Below, in pieces: positions 47,540 to 59,218 of a stretch of 64,000 bases of DNA (positions are counted from its first letter, which is position 1; each line of letters begins with the position of its first letter). The notes beneath the pieces were generated by a model, which saw nothing but the letters and a program-made list of their open reading frames with translations, was not told the origin of the DNA and ran no database searches. The DNA is taken from positions 372,001-436,000 of the forward strand of contig MBPM02000044.1 of NCBI GenBank assembly GCA_001695595.3, written 5' to 3'. Source of the DNA: Plasmopara viticola (taxonomy: Eukaryota > Oomycota > Peronosporomycetes > Peronosporales > Peronosporaceae). A program made the position numbers and the translations under genes.

Positions 47540-48060
47540 CATATTTATATTTATTTCGCTGGTGTTGGGGCTGGCACATCAGCATAAGCGAAGCTCCATC
47601 ATTGTGCGATTGTACAGCAAGGATGGATTCCAAAAGTGTTCGCTGACAATCCGTGCGGTATCAGCGTATGCGCTCGCGTGCAAATTGCAGCTCGAGCATC
47701 GACCCCTAAGAGCTCAGCGCTTGCGTCAGATTCGACTTGCACAAAAGTCTCGAGTCTTTCCCTTCATTTTTTACCAATGCCCCCATAAGAAAAAAAGCGC
47801 ACGAATCCATGCACTTACATTCACCAAGGAGGCAGAACTGTCAAAGTTGTCCATCGAGACGTTAAGGTGCATACATTTGCAGTTGATATCCTGTACCAGA
47901 AGCCCGGTCGTCACAAATTCGTCGTACTAAGGCAAAAATGTGCACGTTTACCAGAGATCGTTTGTCCAGGCAACTTGGCAGTAGCCATGATCGCAGGCTA
48001 CTTCAAGCGGATCAACTTCTAGATGATGTCTTGATAATTAGCTCGTCGCCTGGCAGAGTC
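47540..48060 (+). pseudogene. Degraded unknown gene, at least two internal stops
   Basis: One frame holds three open blocks. Block 1, about 47545-47580, is FAGVGAGTSA. Block 2, about 47586-47785, includes ADNPCGISVCARVQIAARAS. Block 3, about 47790-48020, includes TVKVVHRDVKVHTFAVDILY and then KPGRHKFVVLRQKCARLPE and AMIAGYFKRINF. Stops separate the blocks, but the frame does not change, as expected of a recently silenced gene. The family is not recognised. A competing frame at 47535-47930 starts with a hydrophobic stretch but looks less protein-like. Confidence 0.4.
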
Positions 48061-48846
48061 AAGTGATCCGTTTCGACTAAGACGGAAAAGGCGACCGATG
48101 CAGTCTCGACGGCGCCTTCCAAATTGCTGAGTGTGCGCACTCTTCACCAACATTGTAGACGTCGACACCTAAGCTGCATGAAGCTAAAAGTTACATTTCA
48201 AAGATGCCCACTGAGATCGACCCTAACGTCTTTAATAGTTTATAAGTATGCAATTTGCACGACCATGGTGATCGCGACTTGCACTAGCAGCGTGTTGAAA
48301 CGAGAGCACGCTCGTGTAGAGTGAAAGACTGGACCAGCGCACCATACGTGCTTTGTAAACTAGTGTGATGTTGCGTTTCAAAGCTCTGGCAAGCAACACA
48401 TCTAGTCATATGTCTCTGCTGTTTTTGCGAAAGGCTTTCCTTCTATAGCGGTAGCCACACGTGCGGCGTACTTTAACGATGAGTTGTAGTGCGTAACGCG
48501 GCGCCAAGCTGTGTGACTCGTCGCGCGTCTTCAAGGCCGCGTGACAAGCAAGAAATAGAGCACATGATTTCTGAACATCGACTCTAGCTTCCTTAACATT
48601 CGTATATAGGATTTTTTTCGTTCGTGACTAATCAAATATATGTTATAAAGCCGTTAGTTCCCATACCTTTTCAGCACGTTTATTTTACGACTTTTGGTTT
48701 TTTTTTAACCAAAAAAACAAATGGCCGGGATACATCTGCCGAAAGCGTGGCGATCGGCACGGCGTCAAGGGAACATTCGTGAATGACGTTGTCCATTTTA
48801 AATCACTCTTTGCAACAAAACAGCGTGGTATTCATCTGGGGAGAGA
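48061..48846. other. Upstream region of the tandem kinase gene
   Basis: No gene seen. At 48692-48114+600 (that is, 48692-48714) an 8-bp inverted repeat TTTTGGTT / AACCAAAA with a seven-T loop lies about 130 bp before the ATG. It may be a chance AT-rich palindrome. Confidence 0.35.
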
Positions 48847-51800
48847 ATGGGCTGCACAAGCAGCACCATGCGCCAAACTTTGCCACGACTCGGCAAAGGC
48901 GACGAGTTGTTGCTCGAATGTTCCTCATTTGTAGACGCACCAGCGTCTCCCGCTTCAACAGCAACTTGCAACTCATCGCCAAAGCATGCTACACCTTTGG
49001 CTGTGCAACCTACGCGCCGCCTTTTACACCGACGGCAACGACACGAGCCGCACCTGGACCATCATCTCACAGATCGACTTGACACGCTAGCTCAGTACAT
49101 ACAGATGACTCCCACGAGTGGCTATCAAAAGAGTATACATGCGCACACGCACAAGGCCATCAACGCCCTACAGGATCATATCAAGAGTTTTTTTGTCGTC
49201 TACGACGCCGAGAAGCGCCCTCTGTGGCGCCTCGCACTGACTGGCCGTCTAGTGCAACAAGTCGAGAGCTTCCATCGCTCGGTGGACGCCGTTACTGCTC
49301 GTTGTGGCTTAGCAGTTGTTGCAACGAGCGGGACTGACCCGTCTTTACCGCGTTGGCAGGCTCGCTGGCGTCGAATGCGAGCCGAGCGACTCGCTTTCTT
49401 TCGCATCGTTCTAAAAGATCTTGAGGTGGCTGCAGACTTTACTTCGGATCAGCCAGAGCTCCTTGCCCTATTAAAGCATGGCGCCCAGAAATTCGACACG
49501 GTGCTGACAGCAGACGAGTCGGAGCTGCTGGCCCGCACGTTTGATGTCATAGCAAAGTTTTGCTCGAATGCAGATGATCACGCCACGCCAATGCTTCTGA
49601 TGCCGTTGCCAGACTGGTTCATTGCTCCATACGAACGACACAAGCAGCAACTCAAGTACCAGCGCGCTGCTGTTCAAGTACTCGAGGCGCCACGAGCTCT
49701 CACTTCGTCCGAGTGTTTTGATCTGGCCACCGTGTGGTCACGCCTGCATCATCAGCATGTTATGAAACTCTTTGGCGCGTGCCATGTCGGGCAATCACGA
49801 TTTGTTGTGGTGGCAAAAGGAACGCCACTAAATCAGTGCTTTGGCGATGCTGGCTTTCCTTTGTGGCAAGCATTTTACGAGGCTGCCTTGGCTCTCCGTT
49901 ACCTTCATGATCGTCAGATAGGATTCGACTCGCTTTCATGTGCTGATCTAATCCTCTATCGTGGTGAAAACCGAGATTTTGTCATGTTAGCGGGCTTTGG
50001 ACTTCGGCGCATGAAGTACGACGCCAGGCTGCGACACGGTTCTTGTGTAGGCTCGACAAGAAAAAACTGGCAGGCGCCTGAGCTCTTGAACGGGTCTAGT
50101 TTGGCGCCTACAGAGGCTTCAGACATATTTGCATTGGGGATGTGCGTGGTCGAAGCCTTTTCGGGTGGAAATGTGTGGGGTGACCATGCTTTAGGTACCC
50201 AGAATAGTGATGACTATTATGACGCTAGTCAGAGCTCAAACGCTGTGCCTCCAAGACCGACAGCCCTGGACGAATCATGGCAGTGGGCTTTGGTAAAGCG
50301 GATGTGCTCTCTCGATGTACGGCGCCGGCCATCTCTCACGGAGGTTTTGACCACTTTTGAAGTCTTTGCTCAAGATGAGGAAGCGGCAGGCACGAATTTC
50401 TCTTCGACTGAACGTGGTAAAACGTTCCGTCGTCACTTTATGCGCCATACAAAGCCACGGGCGACGTTTACTTCGATTGCTTGTGCTTTGCGCGAGGTCC
50501 TAGCATGGTGTGACGAGGTTCCCGAAGTCTCTGCGTTGAACTTTCAGCTTTATGAGCGGATGGAGGACCTAGCGGCTAGATTAGAGACGATCGGTGCTGA
50601 TCGCGCTGCCTCACAGCTTTCAGAGCTATCAGCGGTGATTCTTTGCTTTCGGGATTTGCTACAGCGACAATTCGCACACCCGCTACTGCGACTGGCAGCA
50701 ACGCGTCAGGTGATTGAGATGAACGTAGAGCTCCACAGCACCTTGGATGTGTTGATGGATCGGCTTCGATACAATCGCTCTGGTGCTTCAATTCATATGT
50801 GGAAAGATCAGCAGGCTTTGTATTGTCAACAGCTCCGAAAGCGATTGCGTCTTACTCTGACGGAGGACGCTCACACAATGATTGGCGAACTGAATGATGA
50901 TCAAGATTTTTTGCTTCTAGGTGTTTTGCTGGCTTTTGAAGCCAAGCAGCGAAGCGCAAGTTACGCTGATGAGGAACAAACATTGTTGCAGAATGCATTC
51001 ACCAGAGTAAAAGAGATATACTACAGTACGATGCACGAGCCGACACCTGACAAATTGATTTTGCCACAGTGGTTCGTACCGCCGTACGAGGTGCTTTTCA
51101 ATGATGTGAATGCTTTCAATAGAGCAGGTTTTGGTTCCGTTCATTGTGGCAAATGGTTAAACTCAGACGTCGTGATCAAAAAATTTCTTACATTTGAAGA
51201 ATCTAAGACCGTGGCAGCCTACGTCCAGACCGACAACAGTGCAAAGGACTTTTACACATGCTTTAACGACGATATGTCCGTCTGGTCATCGCTTGAACAT
51301 CCGAACGTGCTCAAGTTAGTTGGTGCGTGTCACGTGGGACCACATAGATTCTCCTTGTGTGAGTACGCAGCCCAAGGAACGATTGATAGCTTTGTGGCAT
51401 CAAAGGCCGCAGAGGAACGTAGCGGTTTGGCTTATCGTCTTCTCCATGATGCAGCACTTGGACTCCTCTACTTGCATACTCAGAACATTGTGCACGCGGA
51501 CTTAAGGTCTAACAACATTCTCATCGACGCAAAAGGCGTCGTCAGGCTGACCGACTTTGGGTTTAGCTCTATGAAGAAGAGCAGACGCTCGAGTGGTGCA
51601 ATTAGCAGCCACAAGTTCGCAGAGAGCGAAATCCAGTGGTCGGCTCCTGAGTGTCTTGACGGGTCAAGTCCTACGTTTGCTTCGAACGTGTACTCATTTG
51701 CCATGTGCATTATAGCAGTTGTGAGTGGCGAGCTGCCTTGGGGCTACGAAATGACCGCGATAGCAGTTCGCTCCAAAGTTCGAAAAGGCCTGGTACCCCC

Positions 51801-51924
51801 TCGTCGTGCTGATTGTTTTCCTGACTCCAAGTGGGCATTTATTAAGCGTATGTGCTGCCATGATCCCAAGAAGCGCATTACAATGGTTGAGGTAGTCAAA
51901 TTTCTAGAAAATTTTGTCGAGTAG
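48847..51924 (+). CDS. Tandem pseudokinase-kinase (TKL type), predicted myristoylated
   Basis: 1025 residues, single exon, ATG 48847. It starts MGCTSS, a good N-myristoylation plus palmitoylation site. The protein is an internal duplication: each half has a helical region, a linker (LPDWFIAPYE near 254; LPQWFVPPYE near 739) and a kinase domain. Kinase 1 (about 265-505) is dead. The ATP lysine is replaced (Q277), the catalytic Asp position is Ser362, DFG is GFG (383-385), and the glycine loop is missing. Kinase 2 (about 752-1024) keeps a glycine loop GFGSV, lysine 778, Asp885 (in HADLRSNN), and DFG 903-905. Both halves share HVMKLFGACHVG-like and WQAPE/WSAPE motifs. It is probably a membrane-anchored signalling kinase regulated by its pseudokinase; that is inference. 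Confidence 0.9.
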   Translation: MGCTSSTMRQTLPRLGKGDELLLECSSFVDAPASPASTATCNSSPKHATPLAVQPTRRLLHRRQRHEPHLDHHLTDRLDTLAQYIQMTPTSGYQKSIHAHTHKAINALQDHIKSFFVVYDAEKRPLWRLALTGRLVQQVESFHRSVDAVTARCGLAVVATSGTDPSLPRWQARWRRMRAERLAFFRIVLKDLEVAADFTSDQPELLALLKHGAQKFDTVLTADESELLARTFDVIAKFCSNADDHATPMLLMPLPDWFIAPYERHKQQLKYQRAAVQVLEAPRALTSSECFDLATVWSRLHHQHVMKLFGACHVGQSRFVVVAKGTPLNQCFGDAGFPLWQAFYEAALALRYLHDRQIGFDSLSCADLILYRGENRDFVMLAGFGLRRMKYDARLRHGSCVGSTRKNWQAPELLNGSSLAPTEASDIFALGMCVVEAFSGGNVWGDHALGTQNSDDYYDASQSSNAVPPRPTALDESWQWALVKRMCSLDVRRRPSLTEVLTTFEVFAQDEEAAGTNFSSTERGKTFRRHFMRHTKPRATFTSIACALREVLAWCDEVPEVSALNFQLYERMEDLAARLETIGADRAASQLSELSAVILCFRDLLQRQFAHPLLRLAATRQVIEMNVELHSTLDVLMDRLRYNRSGASIHMWKDQQALYCQQLRKRLRLTLTEDAHTMIGELNDDQDFLLLGVLLAFEAKQRSASYADEEQTLLQNAFTRVKEIYYSTMHEPTPDKLILPQWFVPPYEVLFNDVNAFNRAGFGSVHCGKWLNSDVVIKKFLTFEESKTVAAYVQTDNSAKDFYTCFNDDMSVWSSLEHPNVLKLVGACHVGPHRFSLCEYAAQGTIDSFVASKAAEERSGLAYRLLHDAALGLLYLHTQNIVHADLRSNNILIDAKGVVRLTDFGFSSMKKSRRSSGAISSHKFAESEIQWSAPECLDGSSPTFASNVYSFAMCIIAVVSGELPWGYEMTAIAVRSKVRKGLVPPRRADCFPDSKWAFIKRMCCHDPKKRITMVEVVKFLENFVE

Positions 51925-52226
51925 AGCAAATTGTAGACTTATTCTGCAATCTCACTCGATTCTTTAAATTTGATTTCTGGCATAGCACCACCTACAATCT
52001 TGTGTATTGCGTTAAGAGAGTGCAAACGCAACGGCACCCGATCGTCTATGACCATAGCCACTTTCGTGACCACCTTGACATCCTTGACCGAAAAAAGATT
52101 TTTATACTCTTTAGAGGTACAAAACTCTTTAGTTTGAGTGCTCGATTACCAAAGAGCTACAAAAAACAAGAAGATGCTAGTGCTGTTTTTGACAATTTTC
52201 GCCACACCATCTTTTATAATTCCTTA
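51925..52226. other. Intergenic downstream of the tandem kinase
   Basis: 3' flank of the kinase gene. A frame at about 52002-52220 is not recognised. Confidence 0.3.
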
Positions 52227-52291
52227 TTTGTATTGTATTGTATTACGTTATCGCGTTGCCAAATTATGCACGTGCTAGGCTCAGTCTGGCT
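52227..52291 (-). mobile_element. SINE-like retroposon, copy F (5'-truncated)
   Basis: Only the last 65 bp of the family are present, on the minus strand, with the ACAAT tail at the left. The break is at the 5' side, as expected from incomplete reverse transcription. The short string TTGTATTG at both ends may be its target duplication, though it overlaps the tail. Confidence 0.75.
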
Positions 52292-52945
52292 TGTATTGAC
52301 AGGTATTGACAGTTGTAGTTTATCAGTTGAAGTCTTGATAGACTCAGACCTAGGAAGAAGCAGACCGCAACGATATTAAGGGCGATTCAGCGAAGAAATA
52401 CTCGGTACGATGCTCTTATGGTGTTCGACATCCATTCACCGACCATATAAAGTTTTTTTTTAGAATAGGGATACTCATTGCCATTGATGACCAGCGCTTG
52501 CCTTGTCTGGCTCTCAAGGTGTGGCTTCTTTCATCGACCCTTAAAGCACTAGGCGAGCAAACTCTTGGACGATCCGCGGTTACATTGACGGCTTTTTGGA
52601 TAGAAACGCAGCTTACTGTCATTTTTCACAGCCAAAGAAGCATATGTTATTTGTCCGGTGAAATTAAAGTCCATTAACCTGGATTTCAGTCGACGAGTCC
52701 TCGAACACCATGATTTGATCTTAGTAAAACAAGCAAACGGCCTTTAATGTATTTATGAGCATCGAGCCTGTCCAAAGCTAGGTTCTATAAAAAATTGCGC
52801 TTGTTCCTCGATTCAATCGTTGCGGTCGGGATTTTCTAGCGTCGTAGTGTACCAAGATTTAGATTGGTCCATTATGTCTTCGTACTATTGCGAGTACAAC
52901 TAGTAGTATATTGTTGCTATTTTTCCCTTGAGATCTGTAGACCTT
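52292..52945. other. Intergenic between SINE copies, one open frame
   Basis: A plus frame of about 66 residues, 52470-52678, reads IAIDDQRLPCLALKVWLL and continues without stop to a TAA; it may be a relic of an unknown gene. The rest is nondescript. Confidence 0.3.
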
Positions 52946-53268
52946 GTATTGTATTGTATTACGTTATCGCGTTGCCAAGTTATGCACGTGCTAGGCGCTA
53001 TGGCTAGTCCACGGCATAGAGTGGTGTCCGCATACGTCGGGTCTCGTTCGGCGGGCAGTGCAGCCAGCACCGAGGCCGTGAGGGTCTTCCATTATTTTGT
53101 GTAGTTCTGACTTGGTATGAGCCCAGGTGGCGCCCTGGTGCTGGAGACCGTCGCGTCGAGGGTGAGACTCGTTAGAGACCTGCAGATGCCCGAGAGCACC
53201 TGCCCGAAGCGCGCGAGCAATTAGCCCCCGCGCTTGGAAGGAGGGCGTCACCCCAACCTTTTCCGAAA
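52946..53268 (-). mobile_element. SINE-like retroposon, copy C (full length)
   Basis: Full-length copy on the minus strand, 323 bp. It has a perfect 13-bp target duplication, ATCTGTAGACCTT at 52933-52945 and 53269-53281. This fixes the 5' end of the family near (TTT)CGGAAAAGG and the 3' end at the ACAAT tail. Confidence 0.9.
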
Positions 53269-53281
53269 ATCTGTAGACCTT

Positions 53282-54660
53282 TTAAACAATAATTTCCGTG
53301 GTGCACATCAACTACACATCATTCATAAGTATTTAACTCAAGCGTGCTGTTGGCTACCTTTTAAAAATATAATTAAAGTTGAAAATCTTCTTTATGCCTT
53401 TCGGTAACAATGCGGATCATTAACCTACATTATTGCAGATAATGCAGGGGTTGCTTTGCGTCACTTAAACTAATAGGACTTGACCTAAGTCCGTGGATCT
53501 ACAAACACCAGTACTTCCTTAGAAGACGATAAGTAACACTAAAGGCGATCGTAAAATAACCGTGTTAAAGCATTTTTTAATTTTAAGAAAATTATGAGGC
53601 CTTATTTGCTGTAGCAATCTGCAGTTTTAAGGAGTCTGGTCTGCTTTAGATAGTCGATGAGCGAAGTGATCTTGGTCGATTCGGAAAAAGGCGATGCAAT
53701 CCCAGTAACCTAGGTCATCAACTTCATCATCTCATAAGTATTTTTGGGAAGGACATGGTGCAGGTTAAAGCTGGCTCGGCTAAATTTGCAGAAAAACACG
53801 TTAGTGCTGTATACGGCCGACCTCGTGCCTTATGTTTCGGGATCGATAAGTGTGTTGGTGCTGGATACTTCTTTTAAATGCGACGTACCAAATCATTGTA
53901 ATCCTTCGAGATCTCTGGATGTAAAGCTCAACGTACGTCAAAAATGTTGATGTAGAAAAGTTGTATTCTAAAAGAACACCAACTCATCAAAATGTTGGCC
54001 TATTATCGAATCAACTAATTTGATATTCAGTAACTATGAATCCTCTGACAAAGCCTTCAGAGAGCGCTTATTTGCTGCGAGACATCGAAGATTTGAGCCA
54101 ATAATTGTTTCTGTAAATAGAGTATCTTTGACAGCTACGGATGTTGTTCGGTATACGCTGAGATCGATTCCGGTTTGAGCCTCCATCTAGCTATGTTTTT
54201 CGCTTTTGGTGGTGCTTTGCTTCTCACCTGTGGCCCACTATTGCTTGTGTTTCAATATTACCCGCTTGCAAAACTTTGCCCGCTGCTGATTCCCTCTTCG
54301 CAATTTGTCAAGCTTTAAGAAAATAACTGGCCACGCAATCAAGTACACTCTTGGGTCATTAACCGTAATTTTATCCTGAAACCCTTGAAATTCCTTGGGC
54401 GACTTAAGCTATCTCTTGTCGAGCCCTTTACGAGAAACTCTCCTCCTTGCCGTTTCAATTGAGTCCCAAGAAGCATATGTTGGTGCTCGGTGACGCTTGG
54501 GATTGGACTCGATCGAAAAGCTTTTCATTTACGAGTTTTTAAAATGGGACCATCATGATTCGTTAAAGAGTCGTGCCTCATAAAGATAGGCTATCAAATT
54601 CCTCTAGTATACATATACAGATCAAGCTCGCACTTTACTTGCATACAAACAAGGAATTTA
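53282..54660. other. Intergenic, nothing recognised
   Basis: AT-rich, with no frame above 70 residues and no motif. Confidence 0.35.
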
Positions 54661-54879
54661 CGGAAAAGGTTGGGGTGACGCCCTCCTTCCAAGCGCGGGG
54701 GGTAAATGCTCGCGCGCTTCGGGCAGGTGCTCTCGGGCATCTGCAGGTCTATAACGAGTCTCACCCTCGACGCGACGGTCTCCAGCACCAGAGCGCCACC
54801 TGGGCTCTTACCAAGTCAGAGATAAACAAAATAATGGCAGACCCTCACGACCTCGGTGCTGGCTGCACTGCCCGCCGAA
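54661..54879 (+). mobile_element. SINE-like retroposon, copy D (3'-truncated)
   Basis: The first 219 bp of the family, from CGGAAAAGG to GCCCGCCGAA, then abrupt change to unrelated DNA; there is no ACAAT tail. The flanks AAGGAATTTA (before) and AAGGCAATTTTA (after) are similar and could be a worn target duplication, which would mean insertion of an already shortened copy. Confidence 0.8.
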
Positions 54880-57800
54880 GGCAATTTTATGCTTCCAGCC
54901 TGTGAAAGTATTTGACTTTATGCGTCTTACAATTTTTTGAAAATTTTCGGCCCGATGTGTCTTGCAAACCTATGCTACCACCCAATTAGAGAACTTAAGA
55001 TGCGTCGCCACATCTGCCTTCAATAAATTATTAGTATCTCTCCGACCGCTGTAATGATCTCGGGCTACAACTTGCCCAGCCTTTTTTTAAGAAAATTTAG
55101 TAACAAACATGTCTCAGCCAGACTCTGTTAAGCAAACTTGGACGACTGACATCTACCGTCAATTGTTCAACGCTTTCTATTTTAATTCATTATGCACAGA
55201 AATAAGACAAACTTGTTTTAGCCAAGGATATATATAATTCTATCATCAATCTCAACTATTACAGCTAAGTCGACTGCAATTTTAATGATGTCAATCAAAC
55301 CACTTTTATTGTCACAAGGCAATGGTCGCTGCTGCAAGAGCAACTTGAGCCTGTTCGAGACTTTTTTCAAAAAAGTCAGAGAATGGCATTTGGCGGTCTT
55401 GAAATCTTTGCAATCGTAAGCACCTTTCTGTGTTTGCCAGCCAAATAAAAAGCTAATTTGTACTGGTAATAAGTTGTACAAAGTAATAGCACCCGAAGGG
55501 ACAGTCGTTTCTTAACGTTATGTCCACAGTGCGCTTGGTCAACAGCTTGATTTTTTTAGTTCCGAACGAGGAGAAAGGATCTAACACGTTTGGCAATTCG
55601 TACGCCAATCAAAGCATTTTTATACATCACAAGAGCTTTCGAACGTCCCCGGGATGGTCCAATGTTTATGCACACAATTGCTTGAGCCATTACGGTCACT
55701 TGCCCGAACAAATAAAGCCATATTTAATCACTCACAGATGTTTTGTAGGAAATCCCTCGGCTCCGGAACCTCATTTAGGCGCTTAGACTAAGATGTGTAG
55801 ATTAACATTGACAAATTTGTCTTTGCCACGAACGCGAGTTATGTCCTCAACTTCTTCGTAAGCATTCATGGGAATCGAGTAAGTCCAAAGAAAGTAAAAG
55901 CTGTTTCGGCTCGATTGAGCGACATTAGTAAAAAAAATTGAAACAATAATAGAACCTAGCCAACCAGTTGCACAAGCATATTGCTGGCTATGCGAGCCTG
56001 AAAAAAATTATCCGGTATAAAAAAAAGGACTTTGAGTGGTGCTGACCTAGCCATACCAAGATGTGTTGACGGCACCAAACAATTGTTCTGCCTGACAAGC
56101 GACTTGATTAGATCGCTTAGTATCATATGCAGCATTTCATTAAATTCATGTTATCATAAATCCGATAACGACAATTATTAGCGAGTTATCTCGCACCAGC
56201 TCATGTGGCTAAAGACTGCCAACTTAAAATATCTAATTTAACAAGGAGTTACCGGTCATAGCGTAGACACTGGTAAACGTCCGAGTGTATCTTTGATGTG
56301 GCTTTAAGCTTCCAAGATCTGTTTAGACCACACATCCCTGAGGACGGCTGTTGAAGTACTCCTTCGTCCCGAATGGTGTGTCATTCTTTGCGGATATATA
56401 ACGATTCAAGCCTGGCGAACTTAATATGTCTGCATATCCACTTTTGCGCAGGCCATCTTATAAGTCAGCAAGGCTGAGAGTTTTATTAATGATCAAATTC
56501 GTGAAGCGTGTGAAATAGATGACAACACTTTCCCGCCTTACGCGGATCTTTGATGGAGGAAATATGCCAAAGTCAAGTGGACAACCTTTTGACACTAATC
56601 ACACTATTATAATATAAGTGGACGGATAGTTTGCTACGAATATAGCACATTCTGCTGATTCTGCTCAAGCCATTCTTTCGAGCGACAAAAAACTAATGTA
56701 CGGTATATTCCTAACGTTACTTGATACGTCAATTAACAGTCATTTGGGTCAGGAAAACATTTAGTTGGTCGTTAAAGATATTAGTGACTTTACCTTACAA
56801 GTGAATGACTAGGTTGATTAGGCTATCTAGACCTGCCAGAGGAAACTCACCTGTCCTACCCTTGACAAATCCGTCCCGTATTGGAGAGATCTAAATTTAT
56901 AGTGCTTTTTGCTTACCAGAAATTAATGGCAACACTGGCATTGTGCATTCTTGTATTTGGCACATGTTCCGACCAGTAAAACCGAAGACTAGATCGCGAG
57001 GCTGCTTACACTAATACTTCATCTTATGATAGAGTTTGCGGGTGCTATGGCACAGACAAACGGTCAGTCTACCGTGTGCCAGAAGACACGCGGCGCCGTA
57101 TTTGCTCCTGTAGCTACATTTGTGGACCAAAACGTTTTTCATGGCTTATTACAATTGTGTATACACATCAATGGGCTTTGTATCCACTCAAAAGAGATCC
57201 GCAAACTCAATAATTTCGGTCAAGTGGAGCAAAGCCTGAAAAATTCTTTGAAGGATCTAATATGAGCGCTTACAAGCAAGACGAATGAACCGAAATTACG
57301 GCTTATGGGACCAATGTCCTTAGACGTCCATCTCAGTCTAGGATTTTTCCAAAAATGCAACGGCCCCACCGCTAGGTCCGATCCCACCAACCTTTTCAGC
57401 GCGTACACTTCAGCCCGACATCCTTCTTAAGCACATAAATTCGGTCGCAGGAGCTGCTGCTTCTCATGATGAGGGCTACAACTGACAGGGGAGCGGTGCC
57501 CTCTAACATCTCATCACCCTTAAGGCACTTCCATATGAAGTTCGAAGTAAAGCCGATGGTTTCTAATAAGCTCCAGAAAGGTCATGTGAAGTGGCATATT
57601 TATATATCTCCACACAGCTCGCAATAGCTGGTGCGATCTGATCGAAAGTAACGGAGATTTTGCAAGTAAGCCCCTCTCTTATGACTGAGCGTTGAGATAT
57701 GGTAGAAGCGACACTATAGCCGCCCTCGAAGCTTTCGTTTTCGAACTTCGGCTTAGTATTCTATCGAAGCCGACGCATACTAAAGGTAAATTGTACATGG

Positions 57801-58463
57801 GCGTCAAGTGCGCAAATTGCAGTCTTAGATAAAGGACATAAAGCACCTCGTCCAAGGTGGTGGGATCTTTTACTGTAGTATCCTGAGATATAGAAATTTG
57901 TTTCCCATCTATTCATTAGGTAAAGTTTTTGCCATAATGCAACCTTAATTACCGCGCAATTTTTGAGTGCGTAGCCTTTGTTGCTCGTGCAGCATTTGCA
58001 GGCGCTGCCTTGGGATCAGAGGTGCAGTGGTGCCCCTTGAAAGCCAAATCTTTTTTTTGGCGTTGGCTTGGTCATTATTATATGGTTTGAAAATTTTGGA
58101 GCCTTTTTTGCTGCCTGGTTGGTCATTGATTTTACCAGACCTGATTTAAAGAAATCCGAAGTGATAAATAACATTCATCACTCTCCGTATTGGAGTTAAT
58201 AAAAGCCATAAAATGTGAGATATAATGCAAAGCGGCCTCTTTGAAAAGAATTTGTTTTGTTTATAAGAGCCTTCAAGGAAAAATTGTGGATTACGGATTT
58301 ATATACTGGACATTTTCGAAGAATACCGGATTTGATTTATACTCCTTGTTTAAATTACAAAGCAGAAATCGTTGCACAAAACACAACCTAGACAGAAACG
58401 CAAATCAATTACGCGATATTAGTCTATAAACTACAATCTATTGCGGTCGAATCCTCTTAGGAT
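54880..58463. other. Intergenic, nothing recognised
   Basis: AT-rich decayed DNA. Frames at 55520-55786 and 57026-57265 (79-88 residues) carry no known motif. No RNA gene was seen. Confidence 0.35.
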
Positions 58464-58550
58464 AGCGAACGGTCGCCTACCGAAAGATCGTATCTTCTTG
58501 TACGCCACCCCTGTGCAAGGTACTGAGTGACTTTGTCACAAAGTGCCTCC
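58464..58550 (+). repeat. Dispersed repeat, fragment 2 (upstream of LRR gene)
   Basis: This stretch matches 62127-62215 in the same orientation. Shared strings are ACCGA(A/G)AGATC, CTGTGCAAG and GAGTG/AAGTGCCT. It lies about 670 bp before the ATG of the LRR gene. A shorter relative is at 20695-20755. Confidence 0.6.
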
Positions 58551-59218
58551 ACAGATGCTCATTTGTGTGGAGACAAAAATGAACGATTGAAGTGACGATG
58601 CAGCAAGCCACTTGAAAAACTCACAAACAACTATATCGATTTATAGCATTTTTACTACACTCATCTTTAGTATATACTGCATTTTTCATATTACCTAGAA
58701 ACAATATTTCTGACTCTGGCTAACTCATAAATTGTAGCATCTTCAGACCGTGAGATAACCGCAGAGCATTCCTCCAGTATCCAAGTACTGCCACGCTCAT
58801 ACAAATACAAATATATCTTCCTATAGTTCTGGTTGAAAAAAGCATATCTCATGTGATGCGGCACAAACAAGGTACTCCTGGTCTAAATATCGCATGTTTG
58901 GGCCGGCTTCGAGAATCCACTGAGACATAAAACGCCATTCGTTTTTCGTGGTGGTCAGTCTTGATAGTTGTAGACTTAAAAGCGCTGTACAAGTAAACTA
59001 ATGCCCCATTACAATTGATATTAAAGGCAACACTGGTTAAGTATGAGTTAGAAATATCACTTAAGTACAGGTACGTTATTGAATAATATTAATATCGGTA
59101 GAGTATGCAGCTACTATTTTGAAGTTCGAATACCATATGACTAAGAGCGACTTAGTCGAATAAGATATGTAAAAATAGCAGCGTCGTAAAATACTTGTGC
59201 TTATTCCCGACCCATTTC
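58551..59218. other. Upstream region of the LRR membrane protein gene
   Basis: AT-rich; presumed promoter and leader. No element could be assigned. Confidence 0.35.

Noticed and set aside
48692..48714. AT-rich palindrome as an operator upstream of the tandem kinase
   Set aside because: Runs of A and T make such an inverted repeat likely by chance, and only one copy is seen.
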